This document shows, one piece after another, positions 41,039 through 51,723 of a DNA stretch of 64,000 nt. The notes under the pieces were generated by a model. That model worked only from the letters and a program-made list of their open reading frames with translations. It did no database searches and was not told where the DNA came from. The stretch spans positions 58,022 through 122,021 of the forward strand of contig MPUH01000069.1 in assembly GCA_001970955.1 (NCBI GenBank). The letters run 5' to 3'. This DNA is from Stentor coeruleus (Eukaryota; Ciliophora; Heterotrichea; Heterotrichida; Stentoridae). How positions within the stretch are numbered: the stretch's first letter is position 1; each line of letters begins with the position of its first letter. The position numbers and the translations under genes are program-made.

Positions 41039-42787
41039 CTACCCCAGTATAAACGACTTAATTCTCTTCTGATTATTCCATTCATGCATATTCGCTTTCA
41101 TAGTATTTAAAACATTTTTTATCTCAAACAGTTCCCTATTATTCCTATTCCTCTCAATATCTTCAATCGAACTTATAGCTTTCTGTACACCCTGTTTAAG
41201 TAAAATCGTCAGCGATGAAGCTTCAGCAATACAATTAGTACTACTTATACAAACCCCTATAATTTTCTGTAAGTTTCTAACTTTTTCCACATCTTTTTCA
41301 TTTATATTTTTTCCTCCTTTCTTATTAAAAATCTGCAACACCCCAACCGCTTCTCCATTTAATCCAATAAGACTAGCAAAAATCGCATTTTGTATATTCG
41401 AACTTTTACAAGAATTATCAATTTCCGTATTAAACAATCTATGTGATTTAACATTATCAACTTTGAAAACCATATTTTTTTTAAAAACATCTCCTGTAAT
41501 TCCAAGATCTTTAGGGAATTTTATACTAGTATCTGAAAATTTATCAACATAACTTTCTGTTGGTATCATCATAAAAAGTTCTTCATGTGTATAATCAAAA
41601 AAAACAACTCCTGCATATTCGAATTCAAGATATTTAGGAATAAATGTGTATATGTTTTTAGAAAGCTCTTTATGGTTTTTATTATATATCAAACTTGATA
41701 TTAATGTACTAAGTTCTAATACATGTTCAGATTCAATATGTGCTCTTTGTTTAGATTTTATAAAATTTAAAGCTAAACCTGCACATGTTGATACTAAACA
41801 AAGATAAGAATAATCAGCTGCAGTATAAAGTCCGAATTCGTTTTTATTAGGGATTTTACGATGAAGACATATATAAATACTTGGTTCACCACTAAAAGTT
41901 ATAGTTGAATATACTTCTTTTCCTGTTGTAAAACCAGCTTTTATTTGCTCTATATGTAAAGATGTTAATTCAATCGGGCTTAAATGCGGACCTTCAGCCA
42001 AAATAACCCGCATTTCATTCCAGTTGTGTCGAAAAAAATTCTTAACATGTTTAGCGTATAAGTCTTTTATTTCTTCAGATACTAAAATCATACTAACTTT
42101 TTCAGCTTTAAAAATACATTTCAAGAATTCGGCTATGGAACTGAGGATTTCGAGAAAGTTGCTTTTTTTCTGCAGTTGCGAGATGAAGTTTGTTAGATTT
42201 GAAATTTTTTTCTGTTTGTTATTGTTTTGTAGTCTTTCTTTAGATATATGTGCTGATCTAGTTTTTTTATCTGGGGATACATCATGGGTGTATTTATTTA
42301 ATGTTTGGTTTTTATATTTCATTGCTAAAGCTTTGATATATTTTTTATCACGTTTCATTAAGCCTAATTCCATAGAGTTTTTTTGACTTTCAAGCCTGTA
42401 AAAATTAGCCTCTTCGTCTAGGTTTTCAACTTTTTTCTGAAGGTGATCAACAAGGATGGTTTGATAGAATGCTTTATATTCTTCGTTTGTTAGTTTTTCT
42501 GACTCAAGGAGTTTTTTGTTTATTTTTCTCATTGAGTCAAGTTCTTCTTTGAGTTTTTTGTTTTCGTCCATAAGACTTGTGATTAGTGAATCGATGTTTT
42601 TGTTGAATTCTTTTGAGGGTTTTAGGTCTAAATGGTCCTGTCGCCGATAATTTAAATTCCGACTGTTACTGTGTGATGATGGTCTTTTAACTTCGATATT
42701 TTTTTTTTCAAATAAGGATTTTGGAAAAGGAGTCTTGCTTGGGCTGAAGATCATATCTGAAAATGCTTCTGATGTTGAAAATTTCAT
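41039..42787 (-). CDS. Coiled-coil protein with GAF domains
   Basis: A 582-aa protein. Residues 1-55 are Ser-rich; about 60-150 form coiled coil (SLMDENKKLKEELDSMRKIN). Residues about 215-345 and 370-500 look like two GAF domains. The second is clear: KYLEFEYAGVVFFDYTHEEL, FPKDLGITGDVFKKNMVFKV, then AIFASLIGLNGEAVGVLQIF and NKKGGKNINEKDVEKVRNL. GAF domains bind small ligands such as cyclic nucleotides. Here no kinase, cyclase or phosphodiesterase domain is fused, so the protein may be a regulatory subunit or sensor. A C-terminal helix follows. Ends in TAG. Confidence 0.85.
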   Translation of the reverse strand: MKFSTSEAFSDMIFSPSKTPFPKSLFEKKNIEVKRPSSHSNSRNLNYRRQDHLDLKPSKEFNKNIDSLITSLMDENKKLKEELDSMRKINKKLLESEKLTNEEYKAFYQTILVDHLQKKVENLDEEANFYRLESQKNSMELGLMKRDKKYIKALAMKYKNQTLNKYTHDVSPDKKTRSAHISKERLQNNNKQKKISNLTNFISQLQKKSNFLEILSSIAEFLKCIFKAEKVSMILVSEEIKDLYAKHVKNFFRHNWNEMRVILAEGPHLSPIELTSLHIEQIKAGFTTGKEVYSTITFSGEPSIYICLHRKIPNKNEFGLYTAADYSYLCLVSTCAGLALNFIKSKQRAHIESEHVLELSTLISSLIYNKNHKELSKNIYTFIPKYLEFEYAGVVFFDYTHEELFMMIPTESYVDKFSDTSIKFPKDLGITGDVFKKNMVFKVDNVKSHRLFNTEIDNSCKSSNIQNAIFASLIGLNGEAVGVLQIFNKKGGKNINEKDVEKVRNLQKIIGVCISSTNCIAEASSLTILLKQGVQKAISSIEDIERNRNNRELFEIKNVLNTMKANMHEWNNQKRIKSFILG

Positions 42788-44072
42788 ATATAAAATGTTA
42801 GAATTGCATAGGAAGATGGTAATAAATTGCCTGAAGAGTTTTCAGAGTTTATCTTAAGTAAATGTTTAAAGTAGTACATTTTATTTAAAATAAAATTCTG
42901 TAAGAAGGTAAAAGTAAGGTTTAATATGATTATATTTTTAATGTATGTTATTTTTTAGAAATCATATAGAAAAATTCCTGTTTGAAAAACTTAGATAAGC
43001 CAAAGTAGTTAGTAATAAAACAATAACTAGCTATAATATTTAGAGTTTAAATGGATATAATCAAATATGTTCGAATTACTTTGAATTAATTATACTTAAA
43101 TATCATACAAATAATTACTAAAAATATATAAGTTAAAAAAATGAAATCAATAGCTAAAAAATATAATAGGTTAAAACTCAACTTAAACACTTATTGAAAC
43201 ATCAGGATAAACTGAGAAAAAAAAATGAAAGTTTGTATTTTATAATTGCTTATATAAAATTCTTCGATTCAGATTTTCAATCTTTTTGCTTGAAATTTTT
43301 TATTTTGCATCAAACTTAAACTATAAATTTATTATTAAGCCTAATATCAGAGTTACATCAAATAGTCTTAGTTTATTCCTAACAAAATCCTGTAAATCAA
43401 ATTTATACTTTAACTCATAGTTTCTTTAAGTTAATATCAAGTATCTTAATTATATCTAGCCTCCTATAAATAAAGAGTCACATAACCAGCGACAACAAGT
43501 GGTTTAATATACCGAATCTGCCTAAAGAAAGAGATCATAAGATAAACAAACCTCGATCAGACAAGGTTTAAACTATGCCACCTTAACTATCACCCACTTT
43601 AAACTTTAAACTTTAACCTCCTATAAAAAATAGTTTAACTTTTATATCCTAAAAAATAATCTTTAATATTTTGTATTAATCTTACTTTAATAATTCTAAA
43701 TATCGACTAATTCCCATCAAATCATCTATAAGAAACTAATATCTTAACTATTCTATCAATATAAAAATAATAACTGCCATAATTTTCCTGTTTATTTATA
43801 AAAACTTATACAACCTAAAAACAATTACAATTTTCATAAGCACTCTATAGTCCAAAAATCTTATTATATCATTTCAAATATAATTCATAAACATTTTCAT
43901 GTATTTAAATAACCAAAAATCTACTATAAAATTTTAGATTTATGTTCAAAAAAAAAATATTGATTTCTCAATAACAGTCTTTTAAAAAACTCCTCTATTT
44001 CATATCTTTACGAATTTAGATAATTTTATATTTTAAAATAAACGTTCTTACTATAATATTTTAATATAAATA
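42788..44072. other. Intergenic; one short coding-like relic
   Basis: About 1.3 kb between divergent genes. Around 43465-43565 on the plus strand is an isolated GC-richer stretch reading HITSDNKWFNIPNLPKERDH, then KINKPRSDKV and TAA, without a start. It may be a gene relic. The rest shows nothing. Confidence 0.4.
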
Positions 44073-45582
44073 ATGATTCTGGTGAACCTTCTTTGTCTAT
44101 TTCTGTTATTCAGTTGTCTAGTATTTTCATTATACTCTTTGCTAAGTTCTCCATGGACATCATTTGAAATTGATTCTCTAGTATTCAAGCATGGTCTTAT
44201 GCATAGTATTAAAACCCCTAAAGAATATAATTTAGCTGACTACAAATGCTTAAAACTCTTATCATGCGATTTAAATAAAGACTCTGAGTTATGCAATTTA
44301 TCAAAAAAACTTGACACTGCTAAGGATATTTACCTTAGTTTTGAAGTAGTTTCGATATTTATAATGATTATGCTCATTGAACGCTTATTACTAATTATAT
44401 TTAGGAAACCTTATGGTAACCTAAATTTTTTCCTTGTATTAATGTGGATTTTTCCTTTAACTAAATGTTCAGGCATAGCCGCGTTTCTTTTTGTCTCAAA
44501 CGTAAACATAGATAATTCCAGCAAAAGTGAAGAAGCCAATTCTGAGAATGGTATTTATTTATCTTTTACCGCTTTATCTCTAAGTGTAATAAGCACAGTA
44601 ATAATGATTGTAACAAGAGTTTACGAGACTAATCAAGTAATAAAATTAAATATTACAGTACCAACAAGCAAGTTCATAAACCCATTTTTAATGTTTTTAG
44701 TATCTCAAGGTTTTTATGTTCTAAGCAAATTATATCCAACATCAAGTTTTAATGAATTCTCAATAATAACTATGAATTTATATAAAGTTGAAAAATTAGA
44801 CAATTATCATAATCTGTCTATGTCATGTGCAGCAGGACAAGCATGTAATCTTTCAAATGACACCTGTAGTTTATTTTCATCATTAAACTCAGTGAGTAAT
44901 CATGTTTTTTATATAGAATCTTTTGTGTATTTATTTGGATTTCTATGGCTTGAAGCTTTTTTCCATATTTTATTCAAGGCAAATATAGGGACAAGATTAT
45001 TGAATCATATTTACCCAGTTTTATATATTATTATGCTTATTATTTCATTAATATTTTATGTTATGAAATCTAATATTCAATATAGATCTGAATGTAGTAT
45101 TGAAACTTTTGATAATGGATTTGAGCTTTGTGCAGAATTAGGGACAACTTTTTATATTATTAGTGTTGTTTTTGGAGTATTGACTATGATTATTTATCAG
45201 TTAATTTATGCAATGTTTTATGCACAGAATAACTTTTTATATTATTAGTGTTGTTTTTGGAGTATTGACTATGATTATTTATCAGTTAATTTATGCAATG
45301 TTTTATGCACAGAATAATTTTGATTGTGAGAATAAGGTCATGGCAGATCCAAATGATTTGAAAAAACCTGAAAGTTGTGAGGAAATGAAATCTAAACATT
45401 CAGATGATGCTGATAATACTAATGCTGATATTAAAATTAGTTCTGGGACAACTGTGACAGATGCAAATTTTATTGTTAATGAATGCGAATTTTGTCATCA
45501 ACAGTTTAATCCTTCAGAGATTGGGATTACAGATAAAGGGAAGAAATATCATTATAAATGCTTCGTATTTTCTGGTAACTAG
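44073..45582 (+). CDS. Polytopic membrane protein with C-terminal zinc motif, interrupted by an 85-bp duplication
   Basis: The literal ORF stops at 45248, and a second ORF covers 45208-45582. An exact 85-bp tandem duplication (45146-45315) causes the break; removing one copy gives a single 474-aa frame. There is an N-terminal signal-anchor-like segment (LVNLLCLFLLFSCLVFSLYS), a Cys-containing luminal loop, and about eight hydrophobic segments in all. A second luminal loop has CAAGQACNLSNDTC. The cytosolic tail ends with CEFCHQQFNPSEIGITDKGK and then YHYKCFVFSGN, like half of a LIM-type zinc knuckle. No transporter family is recognised. Ends in TAG. Confidence 0.68.
45146..45315. repeat. Exact 85-bp tandem duplication without N
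   Basis: 45146-45230 and 45231-45315 are identical. The period is not a multiple of three, so it frameshifts the membrane-protein gene. Collapsing it restores the frame. Confidence 0.93.
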
Positions 45583-46206
45583 TTTTAAATAATATTCTTT
45601 TATGGCTTATCAATTAAATCAAGTGTGGAATACTATTGTTAATCAATTTATGCATAGAATGTCTAGAAAAATCAATAACTTTAGTTATGCTTGCGATGAA
45701 AATTATCTTTTTTTTGATTTTATTTAAATATTATACAATAAGCATAGTTTCAGCTTGTAAAAAGAATTTAATATTATATAATTTTTCAATACTTATCAAA
45801 TAAAACTTTAAAAATTTAAACTATTGATTTTGACTAATACTACTCATATAAAATTATCTTAAGATAAAAAATCTTAAAAAAATTTGTTAATAACTTATTC
45901 ATCCAAATGCTGAAGCTTAAATAAATAACATATTTAACTTCTTATCTCATAACTATTATCGTTAAAATATTCATAATAGGCATGGCTAATATTAAATCAT
46001 ATTATTTCTTTAGCAAACTATTTATAGCATATCAATAATCTCTAAATAACAAAAAGATTTAACTCCAATAAAATCCTTTAAAAAAAAAAACAAGCAAAGT
46101 TTGCTTTATATACGATTACATAAATCCCTAAAGTTATATTAATTCTAATTACTTTCTTTTGCTTTATATACGATTACATAAATTCCTAAAGTTATATTAA
46201 TTCTAA
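45583..46206. other. Convergent intergenic region
   Basis: About 620 bp, AT-rich, between convergent genes. At its right end is a 58-bp duplication that reaches into the MST gene. No gene is seen. Confidence 0.5.
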
Positions 46207-46215
46207 TTACTTTCT
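46100..46215. repeat. 58-bp tandem duplication, one mismatch, over the 3' end of the kinase gene
   Basis: 46100-46157 and 46158-46215 differ at one base (aaatccct/aaattcct). Copy 2 contains the stop of the MST kinase gene (46207-46209), so the coding frame is not damaged. There is no N. Confidence 0.88.
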
Positions 46216-47697
46216 TTTTCTTTCATTAGACTTAATAGCTTTCAAAGCATTTTCAAAGAGTTTAATTCTTTCAGAATACTTAGTTCTAATAACATCAATT
46301 TCAGCTTCCATATCAACTTTCAGCCTAGTTAAAGTTTTTTCCATATACTCTACAGACATTCCTCTTAATTCTGGAGGTATCTCTGCTTTAGGTTGGCTTT
46401 CAACAAAGCTACTTTTCACAACAGGTTGAACTAATTGAGGTGTTTTCACAACATATTGAGTTGGTTGAGGGGGTTTCACAACAGGTTGAGGTGGTGGAAT
46501 TGGTTTTACAACAACAGGTTCAGGAAACCCTTCAACTTCTCTAACATACTTCATAAACTCAGGTTCTCCTGTATTTTCTTCATTAACAACTTTCATTGTC
46601 GAATTATCAACTTTCTCATCTTTAATAATAATCGTATTCATTTTATTCTCTTCACCATTCTCTACAATAGTTCCATATTCAATCATAGTCCCAGAATCAT
46701 AATTATTCGTCCCTTTATAAACAACACTATTCATTTTGCTATCACTTTCATCATCATCATCATCGTCATTATCATCTATAAATTCATCACTATCATCATG
46801 CGTTTGCATTGACCGATAGCGTTCTAAAGATTCCATTGAATTGGCAACTAATTCACTTAAAAGACTCGGTCCTCTATTTCTTCTAATAAAACTATGGATA
46901 AGTAATTCTTTAGCTGTAGGTCTTTGTTTAGGGTCAATAGTCAAGCATTTCTTAACAAAGTCATTAAATTCATTCGACCATTTATGAGGCTCAGTAAGAC
47001 CCTGAGCTGGGCTTTTTTGTATGGCAAACATAGCCCTAACAGGGTGTATATGAGAATAAGGAGGTTCCCCTTCAGCCATTTCAATAGCAGTGATCCCTAA
47101 AGACCAAATGTCAGTTTTTTTATTATAAAGCGATCGGGAAATTACTTCAGGACTCATCCAGTAAGGTGTTCCTATTACAGTATCTTTTTTAGAAAGAGTA
47201 TTTGCTAGTTGAGCTGAAACTCCAAAATCAGCTAATTTAGCTATTCCTTTATGATCTAGAAGCACATTTCCAGCTTTGATGTCTCTATGGATTTTTTTGT
47301 TATCATGAAGATACTCTAAACCTCTTAATGCTGCTTGACATACACTGGCTATTTGAACTTCATCTAAAGTCCTTTTTGTCACTTTTATCAAGTCGGCTAC
47401 TGACCCGGCACTACAGTATTCCATGATCAACCAAAGGTTGCCTTTTTTTATATAAGAACCTATGTAGCCGACTATGTTTGGATGACGACATTGCTTGAGG
47501 ATTGAGATTTCTTTCTTTAAACTTGCAATTTCATTATTGATTGGAACTATTTTGATTGCCACAATTGTCCCGGATGATATGTGAAGACCTTTGATCACTG
47601 ATCCATAAGACCCTTCGCCAAGCTTCTCGAGAAGTTGGAACATTTCTTCAGGATCTTCGTGATTTGACACTACGTCTTGGATGTTTAAATCTTGCAT
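46207..47697 (-). CDS. MST: Hippo/MST-type Ste20 kinase with SARAH domain
   Basis: A 496-aa protein, close to human MST1/2 (487-491 aa). The kinase domain (about 21-275) has GEGSYG at 27-32, Lys49 in VAIK, HRDIKAGNVLL at 137-147, DFG at 157-159, and the activation loop SKKDTVIGTPYWMSPEV with Thr173 and Thr177. A central acidic run (DDNDDDDDDESD) and Pro-rich stretch follow. The C-terminal 50 residues match a SARAH domain: MSVEYMEKTLTRLKVDMEAE then IDVIRTKYSERIKLFENALK. SARAH domains mediate dimerisation with Salvador/RASSF partners. The kinase phosphorylates LATS/NDR kinases through Mob1, a pathway known to act in ciliate division patterning. Ends in TAA. Confidence 0.95.
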   Translation of the reverse strand: MQDLNIQDVVSNHEDPEEMFQLLEKLGEGSYGSVIKGLHISSGTIVAIKIVPINNEIASLKKEISILKQCRHPNIVGYIGSYIKKGNLWLIMEYCSAGSVADLIKVTKRTLDEVQIASVCQAALRGLEYLHDNKKIHRDIKAGNVLLDHKGIAKLADFGVSAQLANTLSKKDTVIGTPYWMSPEVISRSLYNKKTDIWSLGITAIEMAEGEPPYSHIHPVRAMFAIQKSPAQGLTEPHKWSNEFNDFVKKCLTIDPKQRPTAKELLIHSFIRRNRGPSLLSELVANSMESLERYRSMQTHDDSDEFIDDNDDDDDDESDSKMNSVVYKGTNNYDSGTMIEYGTIVENGEENKMNTIIIKDEKVDNSTMKVVNEENTGEPEFMKYVREVEGFPEPVVVKPIPPPQPVVKPPQPTQYVVKTPQLVQPVVKSSFVESQPKAEIPPELRGMSVEYMEKTLTRLKVDMEAEIDVIRTKYSERIKLFENALKAIKSNERKRK

Positions 47698-47861
47698 TTT
47701 TATATGTTTGATGAAGATAATTCTTAACTAATACTAATATGTTTTGATAGGGTAGATAGTGTGAAGAGTTTATTGGATTATAAAATTTTTAAATATATAA
47801 AGCTAAGACACTCTGGATAATATGAATTTTGAGATATTAACTTTCTTAATAACTATAAAAA

Positions 47862-49538
47862 CTAACCTTGATAATTTAAACTAGTCTTCATGTATAAGTC
47901 AAGCTGTTCTTCAATCATTTCCGCTCTAGGTACAATAATTCTTCTAGGTTCACATCCACATATTTCTATTAATTCACCTTTAAAATCAACATTACATTTG
48001 CAATTAGATTTATTAAGCCTTTCAGCAGTTGTCTTCATTTTTGAATTTAAAAGATTCAAAGCAGGAGGTTCTGAAATTTGTGGGAAGGGGTGATAATCTT
48101 TATAGTAAAAAGCTTTACAATCTTGGCACATTCTCGTGTATTCAAGATTTTTACATTTACAACAATATATATCATCTTTATGTTGATTGCCTAAACTTTT
48201 TTTACAATTTAAACAGGTATCGCTTTGCTCTGAGCTAAATTTAAGTTCTGATTTTTCACTTAAAACGTCAATCTGTAAATTAAATTTCTTTTTTAAATTG
48301 CATTCCATGCAGCATACTAAAATGCTTTCCATAGGCTTATTGCACTTAGAACACCCATGACATTTTTTGCAGTATCTAAAGCCAAAAGTTTCATTATCAC
48401 AAATTTTGCATTTCTTTAACAAACATAATTCGCAGAGTTTTGATATAGAAGGTCCATAAATAAAATTAACGCAATTTTTGCATTTTGTATATTTTTTGCA
48501 TTCCACACAAGGTTGAGTAGGATTTGGAGGTGTTTGTGAGAAATTTGTATGAGGGTTTTGCATTTGAGGAGCACTATAATTTTGTCCATATGAAGACTGT
48601 TGGTAATACTGTGAGTAGTTAGTATTTCCAAAATTCTGATAAACTTGATTTTCTAAATTAGGAATTTCCTTAAACCTTTTAAAAATATTTGAAAAGCCAC
48701 ACTTTTTGCATAGAAACTGCTTTGGATTCCTTATACAATTATGACAGTTTATACACTCACACCTTTCACAGATATACCCTGATTGTTTCTCCATTTTGCA
48801 TCCAAAGCATATATTTTTATACTGCCCATAAGGTGATTTTAATTGAATCAAGCACTTTTCTTGAGTGTAAAGTCTATGTGTTGTTGGATAATTGCAAGTA
48901 TCATAGTTTTTAATATTTTCAGTGATAGGTTGACCACATGATAAGACAGCTCTTGGATATTGAGATGAATAGTTTATAGAAATAGTATATTTTGGATAAA
49001 CTTCTGGATATAGAACGCAATATTCTCCTTCAATTTTTATAAAGTAAATAATACCATGTTGACTATTGCCATATGACCTTGTAAAAGCTCTTGTACTATT
49101 GAATTCAAAAACTTTAAAATTAGATGACAAGGATAAAATGTATCTTAAATATGCGATAAATAAATCTGTATTGCATGATTTAATTTCAGTTTGGGTACAA
49201 TTAAGTAGTGTTCTTGAAATTAAAGAAATGAATTGTAGGTATTCAGGATTTTGGTAATGAGCACCAGATTTTATAATTTCTATGTTCGCGCTTTTGAGAT
49301 AAGCTAGAAGATTTTGAACATATACAAATAAATTTTTATTCTTTTCTGCTAAAGATACGAGTAAAAATTCATAATAATTGTTTTGGTAAATGTAAAAATA
49401 GTCTACAAAAGCTAAAAAGACTATTTCAGGAAAACAATTAGGCTGGATAAGGATGAATTTGCTGAAGCCTGATTTTAACAGGAAGTCTTTAATTTCAGGA
49501 ATTGCTCTTAAGTTCTGAATATCCTCTAATTTTATCAT
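47862..49538 (-). CDS. Cys-rich multi-zinc-knuckle protein, tandem paralogue A
   Basis: A 558-aa protein from ATG 49536-49538 to TAG. Residues 1-190 have no Cys clusters and look like a mixed alpha/beta domain (FVDYFYIYQNNYYEFLLVSL). A linking block holds SCGQPITENIKNYDTCNYP and LYTQEKCLIQLKSPYGQYKN. Then come two arrays of CX2C knuckles, at residues about 243-285 (CFGCKMEKQ, CERCECINCHNC, CKKCGFSN) and about 345-555 (CVECKKYTKCKNC, CELCLLKKCKIC, CKKCHGCSKC). A Gln/Asn/Tyr-rich linker lies between them. There are about 40 cysteines in total. The paralogue B gene is directly upstream at 49996-51723. No known family is recognised. Confidence 0.8.
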   Translation of the reverse strand: MIKLEDIQNLRAIPEIKDFLLKSGFSKFILIQPNCFPEIVFLAFVDYFYIYQNNYYEFLLVSLAEKNKNLFVYVQNLLAYLKSANIEIIKSGAHYQNPEYLQFISLISRTLLNCTQTEIKSCNTDLFIAYLRYILSLSSNFKVFEFNSTRAFTRSYGNSQHGIIYFIKIEGEYCVLYPEVYPKYTISINYSSQYPRAVLSCGQPITENIKNYDTCNYPTTHRLYTQEKCLIQLKSPYGQYKNICFGCKMEKQSGYICERCECINCHNCIRNPKQFLCKKCGFSNIFKRFKEIPNLENQVYQNFGNTNYSQYYQQSSYGQNYSAPQMQNPHTNFSQTPPNPTQPCVECKKYTKCKNCVNFIYGPSISKLCELCLLKKCKICDNETFGFRYCKKCHGCSKCNKPMESILVCCMECNLKKKFNLQIDVLSEKSELKFSSEQSDTCLNCKKSLGNQHKDDIYCCKCKNLEYTRMCQDCKAFYYKDYHPFPQISEPPALNLLNSKMKTTAERLNKSNCKCNVDFKGELIEICGCEPRRIIVPRAEMIEEQLDLYMKTSLNYQG

Positions 49539-49995
49539 TTATAATCATTTTTAGTATTTGTAATAGTTTAATGTTCTATAATTCAAATAAGCTATAAAAG
49601 AACTACAGATATAAAAAAATATAATCAAAAGTGTTTGAAATAATAAAAAATCATAGGAAATTCTTATACAAAGTTTCTAAAAGTAATATAAAAGAAAACC
49701 ATGAAAATAAAAAGCTAAAAATCTGTTTCTTTTAAAATTTCCTAAGAATTAACCGAAACAAAGACTTATCTACAAAGCTATTCAAACTCATAATTATCTT
49801 AGTTAGTATAATACCAAAATCAATAATTATATTAATCTAGCATATTCTTATTCTTAATAATTAGTTAATTTAAAATATAAACAATATCATTTAATTTTAT
49901 AAACCTAAACCCAATACTTTCATATTTTTTTCTTTATTTTTCTATTTTTAAACCTCTACAATTCCTAATCCTAACTATTACTTAACCTTTAATGC
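49539..49995. other. Spacer between the tandem paralogues
   Basis: About 460 bp of AT-rich DNA holding the promoter of paralogue A and the 3' end of paralogue B. No gene is seen. Confidence 0.5.
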
Positions 49996-51723
49996 CTAAT
50001 CACTTTTCATCAACAGCTCAAGTTCTTTTTCTACCGTATCCATAGACGCGAATAAGATTTTCCTACACAAACACAACCCTAAAAATCCTTTAACACAAAC
50101 TTTACATTCTTTGCAATAATCTTCATTTTTATTTAAACTCGATGCTTGATCTTGAAATAGACTTCTATTTTCCATACCTTTAATTCTTCCTGAAAAGTCT
50201 TGGAATTTAATTGTATTTGGTGCTCCATAATAATGTTCATAATGCATTTTTTTACATTCAAGACATACTTTACTGAATTCTTGATTAGAACATTTACAAC
50301 AAAGAGTATCTTTATGTGATATATTAATAGATTTATCACAATTCAAGCATCTACTTCTTTGACTTGGGTCAACTTCAGAATAATTGTCTTCAGATTCCAT
50401 CAACAACATACCTTTTTTTATAATTTCTTTTTTACCACCACAGTCTATACATCCAAAAAAGGCTTGTAAAGGATTTTGACATTTTGAACAATTTTGGCAT
50501 ATTCGACAATATTGAATATTTATAACTTCTCTATTACATGCTTTACATATTTTCTGTAAACATGATTCACAAAGCCCTGTAGGATTTTCATAGACTAAAT
50601 TATTACAGTTTTTACATTTGTTATAATTATAGCATTTTTGACATACAGTAGGGATTATTTCAGCAACAGGGGCTTCATAATTCTCTATAGGATAGTTTAG
50701 GTTTGGTTGAAAATGATTTGAAACTAATGGATTATATTGAGAATTATTCACATATCCTTGCATGCTTGGATCATTTTGGATAAACTCATTGTTTGGATTA
50801 ATGACAAGATTTGAGTAATTCATATATTGATTTCCTTGAGGCATAAAATTTTCATTTGTTGCTAATCTTCGAGAAAAATTAGAAAAGCCACACATACCAC
50901 AAAGGTAGTTTTTAGAATTTTTATTGCAATCAATGCAGTTCTTATACTTACATTGTTCGCAGGTTAACATATTTTGTTTCTCTTTTTGGCATTTTACACA
51001 AACATTTTTTTCCTGCTTAAAAGGAGTTTTCATTTTGACTAAACATTTTTCTTGGGTGTATAAAAGGTGCTTTTTAGAGCAATTGCATTTATTATCTTTT
51101 GGTTTGACATTGGTGACAGGTTCACCACATGATAAAATTATCCTAGGATTGACTTGTTTATTAAAAACAATAGGAGAAGTTGGATAATTAGATAGATATA
51201 AAGCATAATATTTTTTTTCACTTTTCAAAAAATAGATATTACCATATGCTTGATTTCCAATAGTTCTTGTAGTAACTCTTGTCTCATTTACATCAAATAC
51301 AGTAAATGCTGATGGTAAAAGAAGTAGGAATTTGGCATTTGCGGCAAATAAGCAATTTTCATTTTCTTTAAGTTGGATTCCAGTTTTTTTAAACAAAATT
51401 TCTGAAATAGTTAAACAATCTTCACGATATTTTTTACTTTTAGAATAACCTGATTTTACTTTTTCATTATCAGTAGATTGCATAAATCTGATAATATTTT
51501 CGATGTAACTATCAATTTCCTTATGCTTTTGGGCTAATAATCTCAGAATATTTTCGAATCTTGAAAAATCATAGAGATAGAAATAGTCTATAAATGTAAA
51601 AAATACCTTTTTAAGGAAAGTTTTAGGCTTGAAAATAGTAAAGAACTTGGTAAAATTCATTTCTTTTAGTTTATTCCTTATTTCTTTGCTTACTTTTAAG
51701 TCCTTCATAGCTTTGAATCTCAT
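49996..51723 (-). CDS. Cys-rich multi-zinc-knuckle protein, tandem paralogue B
   Basis: A 575-aa protein from ATG 51721-51723 to TAG, the same architecture as paralogue A along its whole length. Shared marks are FIDYFYLYD, SCGEPVTNVKPKDNKCNC, LYTQEKCLVKMKTPF, CEQCKYKNCIDC, CGMCGFSNFSRR, CKNCNN, CESCLQKICKAC, CRICQNCSKC, RCLNCDKSINISHKDTLCCK and CLECKKMHYEHYYG. An Asn/Gln/Tyr-rich linker separates the two Cys arrays. The N-terminal domain ends with IYFLKSEKKYYALY, which recalls the last strands of OTU-type peptidases, but no catalytic Cys or His motif is seen. The zinc knuckles could bind RNA or protein. Function is unknown. Confidence 0.8.
   Translation of the reverse strand: MRFKAMKDLKVSKEIRNKLKEMNFTKFFTIFKPKTFLKKVFFTFIDYFYLYDFSRFENILRLLAQKHKEIDSYIENIIRFMQSTDNEKVKSGYSKSKKYREDCLTISEILFKKTGIQLKENENCLFAANAKFLLLLPSAFTVFDVNETRVTTRTIGNQAYGNIYFLKSEKKYYALYLSNYPTSPIVFNKQVNPRIILSCGEPVTNVKPKDNKCNCSKKHLLYTQEKCLVKMKTPFKQEKNVCVKCQKEKQNMLTCEQCKYKNCIDCNKNSKNYLCGMCGFSNFSRRLATNENFMPQGNQYMNYSNLVINPNNEFIQNDPSMQGYVNNSQYNPLVSNHFQPNLNYPIENYEAPVAEIIPTVCQKCYNYNKCKNCNNLVYENPTGLCESCLQKICKACNREVINIQYCRICQNCSKCQNPLQAFFGCIDCGGKKEIIKKGMLLMESEDNYSEVDPSQRSRCLNCDKSINISHKDTLCCKCSNQEFSKVCLECKKMHYEHYYGAPNTIKFQDFSGRIKGMENRSLFQDQASSLNKNEDYCKECKVCVKGFLGLCLCRKILFASMDTVEKELELLMKSD

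Noticed and set aside
43465-43620. A snRNA or tRNA in an isolated GC-richer patch
   Set aside because: No cloverleaf, Sm site or snRNA signature was found; the patch reads better as a short coding relic.
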